64,000 nt of DNA from positions 1 to 64,000 of the forward strand of contig NZ_LFLZ01000020.1 in assembly GCF_001189845.1 (NCBI RefSeq). Reading direction: 5' to 3'. Source of the DNA: Bradyrhizobium tropiciagri. Lineage in GTDB: Bacteria; Pseudomonadota; Alphaproteobacteria; Rhizobiales; Xanthobacteraceae. Below are positions 1-8,907 of this stretch, in pieces (the first letter of the stretch is position 1; the number at the start of each line of letters is the position of its first letter). The translations under genes were made by a program, and so were the position numbers. The notes beneath the pieces were generated by a model, which worked only from the letters and a program-made list of their open reading frames with translations, was not told the origin of the DNA and did no database searches.

Positions 1-40
1 AGTCAGATTAGATCACGCTGTAACCGCGCAGGAAACTGCG

Positions 41-166
41 CTCCCTCTCCCGCTTGCGGGGGAGGGTTGGGGTGAGGGCTCTCTCCACGAGTCGTATCGT
101 GGAAGGAGCCCACCCGCCGCGCTACGCGCGTCGACCTCTCCCCGCAAGCGGGAGAGGTGTAGGGAG
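41..166. repeat. Dispersed palindromic repeat, family F, copy 1
   Basis: Long imperfect inverted repeat. The left arm begins CTCCCTCTCCCGCTTGCGGG and the right arm reads CCCGCAAGCGGGAGAGG and closes with AGGGAG. The centre holds the GGTTGGGGTGAGGG block typical of these rhizobial elements. A related copy lies at 27670-27815 and a half copy at 8697-8722. The remaining bases 167-383 before fadE show no gene; they must hold the fad operon promoter, but no convincing -35/-10 pair stands out. Confidence 0.8.
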
Positions 167-383
167 CCGGAAGGCCGATCGAACTTGGCTTCATCCCGTC
201 TGCGCCATCCCGCTACCTGATTGTCGCACCTCAGCTTTCGGAACTGAACGCGCGCCCTGCCGTTAACAAACGGCGGCCTGGCCGCGTCAATTTCGCTTTA
301 TTTGAACAGCGAAGTGTTCACCGGGGACCGGCAGTTTCCGATAAGATTATGCATCCGCGCCGCCGATCCATGAGGACCCCACC

Positions 384-2651
384 ATGAGCTTCCGCCGCGA
401 TTACCTTTCCAAGCCGATCTTCTCCTGGGCGCGTGGCGTGCTGCCGACCATGTCGGACACCGAGCGCGAGGCGCTGGAAGCCGGCGACGTCTGGTGGGAC
501 GCCGATCTCTTCACCGGCAATCCCGACTGGTCGAAACTGCTGGCGTTCGCGCCGGCCAAACTGACCGACGAGGAGAACGCGTTCCTGCACGGTCCGGTCG
601 ACGAGCTCTGCACGATGCTCGACGAGTGGAAGATCAACTGGGAATGGCGCGATTTGCCGCCCGAGGTCTGGGCCTTCATCAAGGCCAAGAAATTCTTCGG
701 CATGATCATCCCGAAGGAGTTCGGCGGCCTCGGCTTCTCGCCCTATGCGCATTCCGAAGTGGTGCGCAAGATTTCGTCGCGCTCGCTGACCGCGGCGGTC
801 ACCGTGATGGTGCCGAACTCGCTCGGGCCGGGTGAACTCCTGATGCGCTTCGGCACCAGGGAGCAGCAGGACAAATGGCTGCCGCGTTTGGCCGCGGGCC
901 AGGACATTCCCTGCTTCGGACTGACCAGCCCGGAGGCCGGTTCGGATGCCGCGTCGATGATCGACACCGGCATCATCTGCAAGGGCAATTTCGAAGGCCG
1001 CGAAGTGCTGGGCTTGAGGCTGAACTGGCACAAGCGCTACATCACGCTGGGGCCAGTCGCGACGCTGCTCGGCCTTGCCTTCAAGGCCTATGATCCCGAT
1101 CACCTCGTCGGCAACGAGGAAGAGCTCGGCATCACGGTCGCGCTGATCCCCACCCATCTGCCCGGCGTCTCGGTCGGCCACCGCCATCTGCCGGCGATGC
1201 AGGTGTTCCAGAACGGCCCGAACTGGGGCAAGGACGTCTTCATCCCGCTCGACTACATCATCGGCGGCCAGGAGCGGCTCGGCCAAGGTTGGAAGATGCT
1301 GATGACGGCGCTCGCTGCCGGCCGCGGCATCTCGCTGCCGTCGCTGTCGGCCGCAGGCGCTGCCTATGCCGCGCGCACCACCGGCGCCTATGCCCGCATC
1401 CGCGAGCAGTTCGGCATTTCCATTTCCAAGTTCGAGGGCATCGAGGAGCCGCTGGCCCGCATCGCCGGCACCGCCTATCTGCTCGACGCCGCGCGGCGGC
1501 TGACCTGTGCTGCGCTGAACGAGGGGCACCACCCCGCCGTCATCTCCGGCATCATGAAGCTGCACGCCACCGAGCGGATGCGGATCGCGATCGATGACGC
1601 GATGGACATCCACGGCGGCAAGGCCGTGATCGACGGGCCGCAGAACTATCTCGGCGGGCTCTACCGCTCGGTGCCGGTCGGCATCACGGTCGAGGGCGCT
1701 AACATCCTGACCCGCAATCTGATCGTGTTCGGGCAGGGCGCGATCCGCGCGCATCCTTACCTGTTGCAGGAGATGAACGCGCTCAGTGAGCCCGATCGCG
1801 ACAAGGGCCTGACTGCGTTCGACACCGCGTTCTGGAAGCATGTCGGCCACAGCTTTGCGACCATGTTCCGCGCCTGGGGCCGCAGCTGGAGCTTTGGCCT
1901 GTTCGCGCCGGCGCCGGACGCCGGTGATGCAACGAAGTTCTATCGCCAGCTGTCGCGCTACTCATCGGCGTTCGCGCTGTGCGCCGACATGGCGCTGCTC
2001 ACCCTCGGTGGCGCGCTGAAGCGCAAGGAGATGCTCTCCGCGCGCTTCGGCGACATCCTGTCCGAGCTCTATTTGCTCTCCGCCGCGCTGAAGCGCTGGC
2101 AGGACGAGGGCCGCCAGAAGGAGGATCTGCCAGCGCTCGAATGGTGCATGGCGTCGGGCTTCAGGACCATCGAGAACCGCTTTGCGGAAATCCTCGCCAA
2201 CCTGCCGAACCGTCCGGTGGGGTGGCTGCTGAAATTCCTGATCCAGCCGTTCGGCGCGCGCGTCACCGGCCCGTCTGATCGCGTTGTGCATCTGTGCGCC
2301 CAGCTCGTGCTGTCGCCATCCGCGGCGCGCGATCGCCTGACGCCGGATCTCGCCTTTGTCGAGGACGACGGCGGCATCGCGCGGCTGGAGAAGGCCTTCC
2401 GCCTCGTTACCACCGCCGAGGATGCGGCCAAGCAGCTGCGCGCGGCCCGCCTGCATGACTGGCAGGAGGCGGTCAGGAAGGGCGTCATCACCCGGGATGA
2501 CGGCGAGAAGCTCGCCGCCGCCCACGAGGCCGCAGCAAAAGTCATCGAAGTCGATGATTTTGCGCCCGAGGCGCTGTCCCCGATTTACAAGAAATCCGCC
2601 GACGTGCATCAGTTCTTCCAGGAGCTCGGTGAGCAGAGGGCGGCGAGCTGA
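384..2651 (+). CDS. fadE: Acyl-CoA dehydrogenase, FadE type
   Basis: FAD-dependent acyl-CoA dehydrogenase catalysing the first step of fatty acid beta-oxidation. At 755 aa it is the long FadE form, not the 380-aa form. An acyl-CoA dehydrogenase fold spans about residues 80-480, with a helical C-terminal extension of DUF1974 type. The segment ITVEGANIL places Glu437 at the usual catalytic-base position. The ATG follows a GGACCCC stretch and the reading frame is uniform. Its stop overlaps the thiolase start by one base (TGATG), so the two are translationally coupled. With the next three genes it forms a complete beta-oxidation operon. Confidence 0.93.
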   Translation: MSFRRDYLSKPIFSWARGVLPTMSDTEREALEAGDVWWDADLFTGNPDWSKLLAFAPAKLTDEENAFLHGPVDELCTMLDEWKINWEWRDLPPEVWAFIKAKKFFGMIIPKEFGGLGFSPYAHSEVVRKISSRSLTAAVTVMVPNSLGPGELLMRFGTREQQDKWLPRLAAGQDIPCFGLTSPEAGSDAASMIDTGIICKGNFEGREVLGLRLNWHKRYITLGPVATLLGLAFKAYDPDHLVGNEEELGITVALIPTHLPGVSVGHRHLPAMQVFQNGPNWGKDVFIPLDYIIGGQERLGQGWKMLMTALAAGRGISLPSLSAAGAAYAARTTGAYARIREQFGISISKFEGIEEPLARIAGTAYLLDAARRLTCAALNEGHHPAVISGIMKLHATERMRIAIDDAMDIHGGKAVIDGPQNYLGGLYRSVPVGITVEGANILTRNLIVFGQGAIRAHPYLLQEMNALSEPDRDKGLTAFDTAFWKHVGHSFATMFRAWGRSWSFGLFAPAPDAGDATKFYRQLSRYSSAFALCADMALLTLGGALKRKEMLSARFGDILSELYLLSAALKRWQDEGRQKEDLPALEWCMASGFRTIENRFAEILANLPNRPVGWLLKFLIQPFGARVTGPSDRVVHLCAQLVLSPSAARDRLTPDLAFVEDDGGIARLEKAFRLVTTAEDAAKQLRAARLHDWQEAVRKGVITRDDGEKLAAAHEAAAKVIEVDDFAPEALSPIYKKSADVHQFFQELGEQRAAS

Positions 2652-3934
2652 TGGCGCGACCAGTCTTTATCGTCGACGGCAGCCGGACGCCGTTCCTGAA
2701 GGCGCGCTCCGGTCCCGGCCCGTTCACCCCGGTCGATCTCGCCGTGCAATGCGGCCGGCCGCTGCTGGCGCGGCAGCCGTTCGCGCCCACCGCGTTCGAC
2801 CAGGTCATCCTCGGCTGCGTCAACGTGATCGCCGACGAGATGAACCCGGCGCGGGTCGCGGCGCTCCGGCTCGGCGTGGGCGAGCAGATGGTCGCCTTCA
2901 CGGTGCAGATCAATTGCGGCTCCGGCATGCAATCGATCGACACCGGCTACCGCTATATCCGCGAGGGCATCTCTGACCTGATCCTCGCCGGCGGCGCCGA
3001 GGCGTTGAGCCACGCGCCGCTGGTCTGGCCCAATTCCGGCGTGCGCTGGTTTGCGGGCTTTGCCGGTGCCAAGGGACTGGGTGCCAAGATCGCCGCGGCG
3101 CTGAAGGTGAAGCCGAGCTACTTCAAGCCGATCATCGGCCTCGAGCGCGGGCTGACCGATCCGATCACCGAGCTCAACATGGGCCAGACCGCCGAGAAGG
3201 TCGGCTATCTCTTCGGCATCACCCGCGCGCAATCCGACGCTTACGCCGCCGAGAGCCATCAGCGGCTGGCCAACGCGCAGAAGGAGGGCTTCCTCAAGGG
3301 CGAGGTCGAGACCGCATTCTCGCGCGACGGCAAGTTCTACGATCATGACGATGGCGTCAGGCCGGACTCGACGGCCGAGACGCTGGCAAAGCTGAAACCG
3401 GTGTTCGAGCGCCCATGGGGTCAGGTCACCGCCGGCAATTCCTCGCAGATCACCGACGGCGCCTCCTGGGTGATCCTGGCGTCCGAGAACGCGGTGGCCA
3501 AGCACGGACTGACGCCGAAGGCCGTCATCCTCGACAGCCAGTGGTCGGCGCTCGATCCGTCGATCATGGGCCTTGGCCCGGTGCTGTCGGCGAGCGCGCT
3601 GCTCAAGCGCAACAGCATGACCTTGCAGGACGTCGAGACCTGGGAGCTGAACGAGGCTTTTGCCACCCAGGTGCTCGGCTGTCTCGCGGCCTGGAACGAC
3701 GACAAGTTCTGCCGCGAGATTTTGGGACTTGACGGCGCGGCCGGCGAGATCGACCGCGCGAAGTTGAATGTCGATGGCGGCGCGATTAGCCTCGGCCATC
3801 CCGTCGGCACCAGTGGCAATCGCATCGTGCTGCATCTGGTCAATGCGATGAAGCGGCTCGGTACCAGGCGCGGCGTCGCCACCGAATGCATCGGTGGCGG
3901 GCAGGGCGGCGCGATGTTGATTGAGATGGTGTGA
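2651..3934 (+). CDS. fadI: Acetyl-CoA C-acyltransferase (thiolase), FadI-like
   Basis: Thiolase of 427 aa cleaving 3-ketoacyl-CoA to acetyl-CoA and a shortened acyl-CoA. The nucleophilic Cys89 lies in INCGSGMQS, the general-base His383 in GHPVGTSGN, and the second active-site Cys413 in ECIGGGQGG. All three are intact. It is coupled to fadE upstream (TGATG), and its stop overlaps the fadJ start by four bases (ATGGTGTGATCATGG region; fadJ ATG at 3931 or 3937). The partner set points to fatty acid degradation rather than polyhydroxybutyrate synthesis. FadA and FadI cannot be told apart with certainty from sequence alone. Confidence 0.92.
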   Translation: MARPVFIVDGSRTPFLKARSGPGPFTPVDLAVQCGRPLLARQPFAPTAFDQVILGCVNVIADEMNPARVAALRLGVGEQMVAFTVQINCGSGMQSIDTGYRYIREGISDLILAGGAEALSHAPLVWPNSGVRWFAGFAGAKGLGAKIAAALKVKPSYFKPIIGLERGLTDPITELNMGQTAEKVGYLFGITRAQSDAYAAESHQRLANAQKEGFLKGEVETAFSRDGKFYDHDDGVRPDSTAETLAKLKPVFERPWGQVTAGNSSQITDGASWVILASENAVAKHGLTPKAVILDSQWSALDPSIMGLGPVLSASALLKRNSMTLQDVETWELNEAFATQVLGCLAAWNDDKFCREILGLDGAAGEIDRAKLNVDGGAISLGHPVGTSGNRIVLHLVNAMKRLGTRRGVATECIGGGQGGAMLIEMV

Positions 3935-6032
3935 TCATGGATTCACGGATCATGGACCTTCTCGCCGACCGCGTGCTGGAGCTCGGGCCGAAGCCGGCTG
4001 CCGACAGCCCCTACAGGAATTTCAAGCTGACCCGCGACGAGGACGGCATCGCCTGGCTGCTGTTCGACCGCGCCGGCGCCAGCGCCAACACGCTGTCCGC
4101 CGATCTGCTCGAAGAGCTCGACGCCATCGTCACGGCGCTGGAGAACCAGCGGCCGACCGGCCTCGTGATCCGCTCGGCCAAGAAGAGCGGCTTTATCGCC
4201 GGTGCCGACGTCAACGAGTTTCGCGGCGTCACCGACCCCGGCGCGGTCGAGACCCAGATCGGCCGCGCGCATGCGGTGATCGATCGCCTGGAGGCGCTGC
4301 GCGTGCCGTCGGTCGCCGTGATCCATGGCTTCTGCCTCGGCGGCGGGCTCGAGGTCGCGCTCGCTTGCCAGATGCGGATCGCGATCGACGATGCCAGGTT
4401 CGGCTTTCCCGAGGTGATGCTCGGCCTGCATCCCGGCCTTGGCGGCACCGTGCGCTTCACCGAGCTGGTCAACCCGATGCAGGCGATGACGTTGATGCTG
4501 ACCGGCAAGACGATCGACGCGCGCCGCGCCAAGTCGCTCGGTCTGGTCGATGCCGTCACCCAGGAACGCCATGTCCGCAATGCGATCAAGGATGCGGTGT
4601 TCGGCCGGCTGAAGCGCGCCAGGCCCGGCGTGCTCAACTCGTTGCTCAATTCGGGTCCGGTCAGGGGCTTCCTTGCCTCGCGGATACTTAGCGAGGCCGA
4701 GAAGGCGGCGCCGCGCAAGCATTATCCGGCGCCCTATGCGCTGATCGAGCTCTGGGAGAAGCATGCCGGCAACCGCTCGGCGATGCTCAACGCGGAGAAG
4801 GCGTCCTTTGCCAATCTGATGGTGACGCCGACGGCGCAGAATTTGATCCGCGTCTTCTTCCTGCGCGAGCAGATGAAGAAGGTGGCCGGCACCGGCAACA
4901 AGGTTGCGCACGTCCACGTCATCGGCGCCGGCGCGATGGGCGGCGACATCGCGGCCTGGTGCGCCAACCAGGACATGCGGGTCACGCTGGCCGACATGAA
5001 GGCCGAGCCGATCGCGGGTGCGATGAAGCGGGCGTCCGAGCTGTTCGGCAAGATCATGCGCAGGAAGATCGACCAGCGCGACGCGCTCGACCGGCTGATC
5101 CCCGACATGGACGGCGAGGGCGTGCGCAACGCTGATGTGATCATCGAGGCGGTGCCGGAAAAGCTCGAGCTGAAGCAGAAGGTCTATGCCGGGCTCGAGC
5201 CGAGGATGAAGCCGGGCGCGATCCTCGCCACCAATACGTCGAGCATTCCGCTACAGGATCTGCGCACCACGCTGGCACGGCCGGAGCGGCTGCTCGGTCT
5301 GCATTTCTTCAATCCGGTGTCGCGGCTGCAGCTCGTCGAGGTCGTCAGCCATGACGGCACCGATGCCGCCATGCTCAAGGAGGCGCTCGCCTTCGTCGGC
5401 GCCATCGACCGTCTGCCGCTGCCGGTGAAGAGCTCGCCGGGATTCCTCGTCAACCGCGCGCTGACGCCCTACATGCTGGAAGCGATGATGATGCTGGACG
5501 AGAAGACCGACCAGCGCCTGATCGACGCGGCCGCGATCGAGTTCGGCATGCCGATGGGCCCGATCGAGCTTGCGACCAGGTCGGCCTCGATATCTGCCTC
5601 GACGTCGGCGACATGCTGCGCTCGAAGTTCGGTGACACGCTGCCGCCGACGCCGGCGTGGCTGCGCGAGAAAGTCGCCAAGGGCGAGCTCGGCCGCAAGA
5701 CCGGCAAGGGCTTCTATACCTGGAAGGACGGCAAGGCGGAGAAGACGCCGCTGCCGGAGACCGGCCCGAAGGTGAGCGACGAGATGATCGATCGGCTGGT
5801 GCTGCCGATCTCGAATGTCTGCGTCGCCGCTTTGCGCGAGGGCATCGTCGACGATCCCGATATGGTCGACGGCGCGATGATCTTCGGCACCGGCTATGCC
5901 CCGTTCCGCGGCGGCCCGCTCAATTACGCGCGCAGCCGAGGCGTCGACAATATCATCTCGACGATGCAATCGCTGATGCGCAAGTTCGGCGGTCGATTTG
6001 CGCCGGATACCGGCTGGGAGGGCTTCAAGTGA
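3931..6032 (+). pseudogene. fadJ: 3-hydroxyacyl-CoA dehydrogenase / enoyl-CoA hydratase (FadJ/FadB type), frameshifted
   Basis: Bifunctional beta-oxidation enzyme. The N-terminal crotonase domain (about residues 20-300) contains GFCLGGGLEVALAC and the Glu-bearing FPEVMLGLHPGLGGT. A Rossmann-type dehydrogenase domain starts near VIGAGAMGGD and has the signature HFFNPVSRLQLVEVV. The frame breaks after Ala548 (GCG at 5572-5574). One G appears missing between 5574 and 5575: reading GCGGACCAGG there restores ELADQVGLDICLDVGDMLRSKFG and continues in the third frame to the stop at 6030-6032, giving about 700 aa, normal for the family. As written, translation would end at 5775. Either a real inactivation or a base-call/assembly error; intact neighbours and intact sequence on both sides of the break favour error. 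Confidence 0.88.
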
Positions 6033-6466
6033 CCGATACCGATACCCATATGCACGCGCCGCCGATCAGCGGCAACGAGCCGCAGGGCGATCTCTGCATC
6101 CGCACGCTGGCGATGCCGGCCGATACCAATGCCAATGGCGATATTTTCGGCGGATGGCTGCTCAGCCAGATGGACGTCGGCGGCGGCGTGTTCGCCTCCA
6201 AGGTCGCGAAGTCGCGCACGGTAACGGTCGCGATCGATGCGATGAACTTCCGCAAGGCGGTCTATGTCGGCGATCTCGTCTCGGTGCACGCCAATCTCGT
6301 GCGTGTCGGCCGCACCTCGATCACGGTGCATCTCGAAGCCTGGGTGCTGCGCCGCCGCGAGCAGCAGTCGATCCTCGTCACCGACGGCAATTTCACCTAC
6401 GTCTCGATCGACGAGCAGGGCCATCCGCAACCGATCCAGCGCGACGGCGCGACGATTTCGACCTGA
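6029..6466 (+). CDS. Acyl-CoA thioesterase, hotdog fold (YciA-like)
   Basis: Single-domain hotdog thioesterase of about 145 aa. Key segment: TNANGDIFGGWLLSQMD near the N terminus, with the Asn/Asp and GG typical of YciA/BFIT-type acyl-CoA hydrolases; MNFRKAVYVGD and the long strand of the hotdog follow. The GTG at 6029 overlaps the fadJ stop (GTGA). An alternative ATG at 6050 would give 138 aa and lies before the conserved core, so the choice does not affect function. It probably releases free CoA or removes dead-end acyl-CoAs made by the upstream enzymes. Confidence 0.85.
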   Translation: MTDTDTHMHAPPISGNEPQGDLCIRTLAMPADTNANGDIFGGWLLSQMDVGGGVFASKVAKSRTVTVAIDAMNFRKAVYVGDLVSVHANLVRVGRTSITVHLEAWVLRRREQQSILVTDGNFTYVSIDEQGHPQPIQRDGATIST

Positions 6467-6630
6467 CGTTTTTCGCACGAAAACGCCGCTGATTCGGCGC
6501 GAGTAAAACGCGTCGAAACTGAGACCGGAGCGCTGCCTGATTGCAAAAATGGCGCCTCGGTTCGCAAATAAAGCTAGGAACAAACAGGCAGTGACACCGT
6601 TGTCGGCCCGGAATCAAACCGAGGCCAATA

Positions 6631-6825
6631 ATGTCAGACTGCTACGTGATCGAGGTAAATTCACAGACCGCGGGTATCGTGGTGCGCGACGCACGCGGGT
6701 ACGCGTTTTTCGCAGCCTCGCACCTTTTCCAGGCCCTTGAAGGCCAAATCTTCCGCAACGCACGCGAGGCCGAGCGTGCGGCGCGACGCCTTGTCACTGG
6801 GCAAATTTTGCAGGTCGCTTCCTGA
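6631..6825 (+). CDS. Small hypothetical protein (64 aa)
   Basis: No recognised family. The ATG follows GAGGCCAATA, a plausible ribosome binding site. The product is compact (CYVIEVNSQTAGIVVRDARG then FFAASHLFQALEG) and ends in an Arg/Ala-rich helix, with no signal peptide or membrane segment. Coding-like base usage and an own RBS argue it is real. It stands alone between the fad operon and the HAD gene; function unknown. Confidence 0.6.
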   Translation: MSDCYVIEVNSQTAGIVVRDARGYAFFAASHLFQALEGQIFRNAREAERAARRLVTGQILQVAS

Positions 6826-6909
6826 TCGGCCATTGAGCTGCGGTGTGCCGTTTGCGCGCGCCGCAAGAGGCTGTATTGATGCATCCGGGTTCACGGAAGC
6901 TTCTCCCGG

Positions 6910-7638
6910 ATGTCGCAGAGACAAGGCCAAGCGTCGCAGACACAACAAGCGTCGCAGGCACGCCAAGCGTCGCAGATACGAGGAGCGCTGCTGTTCGATA
7001 TCGACGGCACGCTCGCCGACACCGATCCGCTCCATCTGGCCGCGTTCAATCGGGTGCTCGGCCCGCATGGACACTCGTTCGATCACGCGCGTTTCGGCAG
7101 GGAGCTGCAAGGCTTCTCCAACGCATCGATCGGCGAGCGCTTCCTCGCCCACGAGCCGCCTGAGCGCCGCGCCGCCATCCTCAGCGAGAAGGAGCGGATC
7201 TTCCGCGAATTGGTCAGCGGCCAGATCGTGCCGGTGCCGGGATTGATGGCGCTGCTCGACCGCGCCGATCGCACGGGCGTGCCGATGGTGGCGGTGACCA
7301 ATGCGCCGCGCCCGAATGCCGAACTGCTGCTCTCGGGACTGGGCATCGCGCACCGTTTCAAGGCGCTCGTGATCGGCGACGAGCTGGCGCACGGCAAGCC
7401 GCACCCATCGCCGTATCTCGAGGGGCTGCGCCTCGCGGATGCGGCGGCATCGGCGTCATTGGCGTTCGAGGACTCGCGCTCCGGCATTCAGTCCGCGACG
7501 GCGGCGGGCATCACGACGATCGGGATGCGAACCGGGCTCAGTCATGCCGATCTGCTCGCGGCCGGCGCAGTCGCCAGCGCCCGGGCGTTCGACGATCCGG
7601 AATTGATCCGCCTGGTTGCGTCGGCCATGACTTGGTAA
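6910..7638 (+). CDS. HAD-superfamily phosphatase, beta-phosphoglucomutase-like
   Basis: HAD hydrolase of 242 aa. Motif I FDIDGTLADTD (nucleophile and acid/base Asp) lies near residues 30-40, motif II is VAVTNAPRP, and motifs III/IV are HGKPHPSPYLEGL and FEDSRSGIQSA. A small alpha-helical cap follows motif I, as in phosphoglycolate phosphatase and beta-phosphoglucomutase. The first 24 residues are Ser/Gln/Ala-rich and encoded by an 18-bp tandem repeat that is not part of the fold. No alternative ATG exists between the repeat and motif I, so the repeat is probably translated. Substrate unknown. It precedes glpR but is separated from it by a repeat element. Confidence 0.82.
   Translation: MSQRQGQASQTQQASQARQASQIRGALLFDIDGTLADTDPLHLAAFNRVLGPHGHSFDHARFGRELQGFSNASIGERFLAHEPPERRAAILSEKERIFRELVSGQIVPVPGLMALLDRADRTGVPMVAVTNAPRPNAELLLSGLGIAHRFKALVIGDELAHGKPHPSPYLEGLRLADAAASASLAFEDSRSGIQSATAAGITTIGMRTGLSHADLLAAGAVASARAFDDPELIRLVASAMTW
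6911..6982 (+). repeat. 18-bp tandem repeat in the HAD gene 5' end
   Basis: Three units, AAGCGTCGCAGACACAAC, AAGCGTCGCAGGCACGCC and AAGCGTCGCAGATACGAG, at 6929-6946, 6947-6964 and 6965-6982. They are preceded by a degenerate unit sharing GTCGCAGA. In frame they encode QASQ-type hexapeptides. The unit length is a multiple of three, so copy number can change without breaking the gene. Confidence 0.85.
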
Positions 7639-7653
7639 GCCGTGACTTGGTAA
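7624..7653 (+). repeat. 15-bp tandem duplication across the HAD stop codon
   Basis: CCATGACTTGGTAAG is followed directly by CCGTGACTTGGTAAA. The second copy lies just outside the gene. It looks like a recent local duplication of the last codons and the stop. Confidence 0.6.
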
Positions 7654-7735
7654 ATCGGCATTGCTGCAACGCAGTTCTTAACCCCGGCGATGCTTGCTCG
7701 TTGACCTCGGTGCCGAACGGTCGCACCATGGGCGA

Positions 7736-7784
7736 GAGCATGATCCGGAAAAGTGGAAGCCGGTTTTCCGAAATGATCATGCTC
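7736..7784. repeat. Dispersed palindrome, family A, copy 1
   Basis: GAGCATGATCCGGAAAAGTG, then GAAGCCGGTTTTCCG, closing with GATCATGCTC. The ends are inverted copies and an inner GGAAAA/TTTTCC pair allows a second stem. A near-identical copy lies at 38504-38552. It sits just upstream of glpR, so it could influence that transcript. Confidence 0.8.
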
Positions 7785-7812
7785 CACCAATAGCCGTTTC
7801 AAGGGGGCCGCC

Positions 7813-8643
7813 GTGGCCGGACTCTCCCATCGCCAGACTGAAATCCTCAACATCGCACGTGCATTCGGCCGGGTCATGGTCGAAGACCTTGCCAAGCGGT
7901 TCGAGGTGTCGGCGCAGACCATCCGCAAGGACCTCAACGATCTCTGCGACGAGCGGTCGCTGACCCGCATCCATGGCGGCGCGATCATCGCCTCGGGTGT
8001 CGAGAACCTCGCCTATGAGGCGCGGCGCTTCGTCGCCGCCGAGGAGAAGAAGGCGATCGGCGCCGCCGCGGCCGCGCGGATTCCGAATGGTTGCTCGCTG
8101 TTCATCAACATCGGCACCACCACGGAAGAGGTCGCCAGCGCGCTGACCTCGCACGAGGACCTGCTCGTCATCACCAACAACCTCAACGTCGCGATGCTGC
8201 TGTACCGTCATCCGCGCATCGAGGTGGTGGTGGCGGGCGGCACGGTGCGCCGCGCCGACGGTGCGGTGGTCGGCTCCACGGCGACGCAGCTGATCGGCCA
8301 GTTCAAGGTCGATTACGCTATCATCGGCGCGTCCGCGATCGACGAGGAGGGCGCGCTGCTCGACTTCGACTATCGCGAGGTGCAGGTCGCGCAGGCGATC
8401 ATCGCCAACGCGCGCAATGTGATGCTGGTGTCGGATGCGACAAAACTCCGCCGCAGCGCGCCGGTGCGCATCGCGCATATGAGCCAGATCCAGACCTTCG
8501 TCACCGACTCGCCCTTGCCTGCGGGCCTCGCCAACATCTGCCATAGCAGAGGGATCGAGGTGGTCGTCGCGATGGACAAGCCGGCCGTCGACATCGACGA
8601 CAATGGCGCCGACGCGACACCGGCGACACTGCGCAGCGCGTAG
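7813..8643 (+). CDS. glpR: DeoR-family regulator of glycerol metabolism
   Basis: 276 aa with a DeoR-type N-terminal helix-turn-helix (about residues 5-58, including VEDLAKRFEVSAQTIRKDLN and the DeoR mark LTRIHGGA). A C-terminal sugar-phosphate sensing domain of the ribose-5-phosphate-isomerase type follows (LFINIGTTTEEVA, VVAGGTVRRADGAVVG, DYAIIGASAID, VSDATKL). The GTG at 7813 is chosen because it gives the standard DeoR N terminus and no ATG is nearby. Position directly before glpD and a glycerol ABC operon identifies it as GlpR. By family knowledge it should repress the operon until glycerol-3-phosphate binds. Confidence 0.9.
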   Translation: MAGLSHRQTEILNIARAFGRVMVEDLAKRFEVSAQTIRKDLNDLCDERSLTRIHGGAIIASGVENLAYEARRFVAAEEKKAIGAAAAARIPNGCSLFINIGTTTEEVASALTSHEDLLVITNNLNVAMLLYRHPRIEVVVAGGTVRRADGAVVGSTATQLIGQFKVDYAIIGASAIDEEGALLDFDYREVQVAQAIIANARNVMLVSDATKLRRSAPVRIAHMSQIQTFVTDSPLPAGLANICHSRGIEVVVAMDKPAVDIDDNGADATPATLRSA

Positions 8644-8696
8644 CTCGTGTCTTCGCTAACTCGTCGGCCACAACCACGATAGCAGCGCGCTCGCTT

Positions 8697-8722
8697 CACC
8701 CTCCCCCTCCAGGGGTGGATAA
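8697..8722. repeat. Half copy of a CCCTCC-type dispersed repeat
   Basis: The segment TTCACCCTCCCCCTCCAGGGG resembles one arm of the repeat at 35638-35811. No second arm follows, so this is a truncated or solo arm between glpR and glpD. Confidence 0.5.
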
Positions 8723-8818
8723 GTGCCGTCGGCGAGGCCGTGCGCGCGGCGACGGTCCGAGATTTGTGCCCCCGCTGCGATCATCCCGCCCAAAAAATCC
8801 CCAGCTAAAGTTCCCCAT

Positions 8819-8865
8819 TTTCGCTTTGCTTTCGTTTTTGGTTGTGATCTACTCCAATCCGAAAG
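8819..8865. promoter_or_regulatory. Candidate GlpR operator upstream of glpD
   Basis: TTTCG occurs at 8819-8823 and again at 8830-8834, one helical turn apart, and its inverse CGAAA lies at 8860-8864. DeoR-family proteins commonly bind repeated short half-sites of this kind. The position, 45-90 bases before the glpD start and downstream of the regulator gene, fits. This is inference from spacing only. Confidence 0.4.
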
Positions 8866-8907
8866 TAAAACCGTCAAAGTGAAGGCGGTTGCCGGGGGAA
8901 GCGTTCT

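Noticed and set aside
318..1850. A 510-codon open frame antisense to fadE
   Set aside because: It is the GC-driven shadow of the fadE frame: no ribosome binding site, Arg/His/Asp-rich unnatural composition, and no motif.
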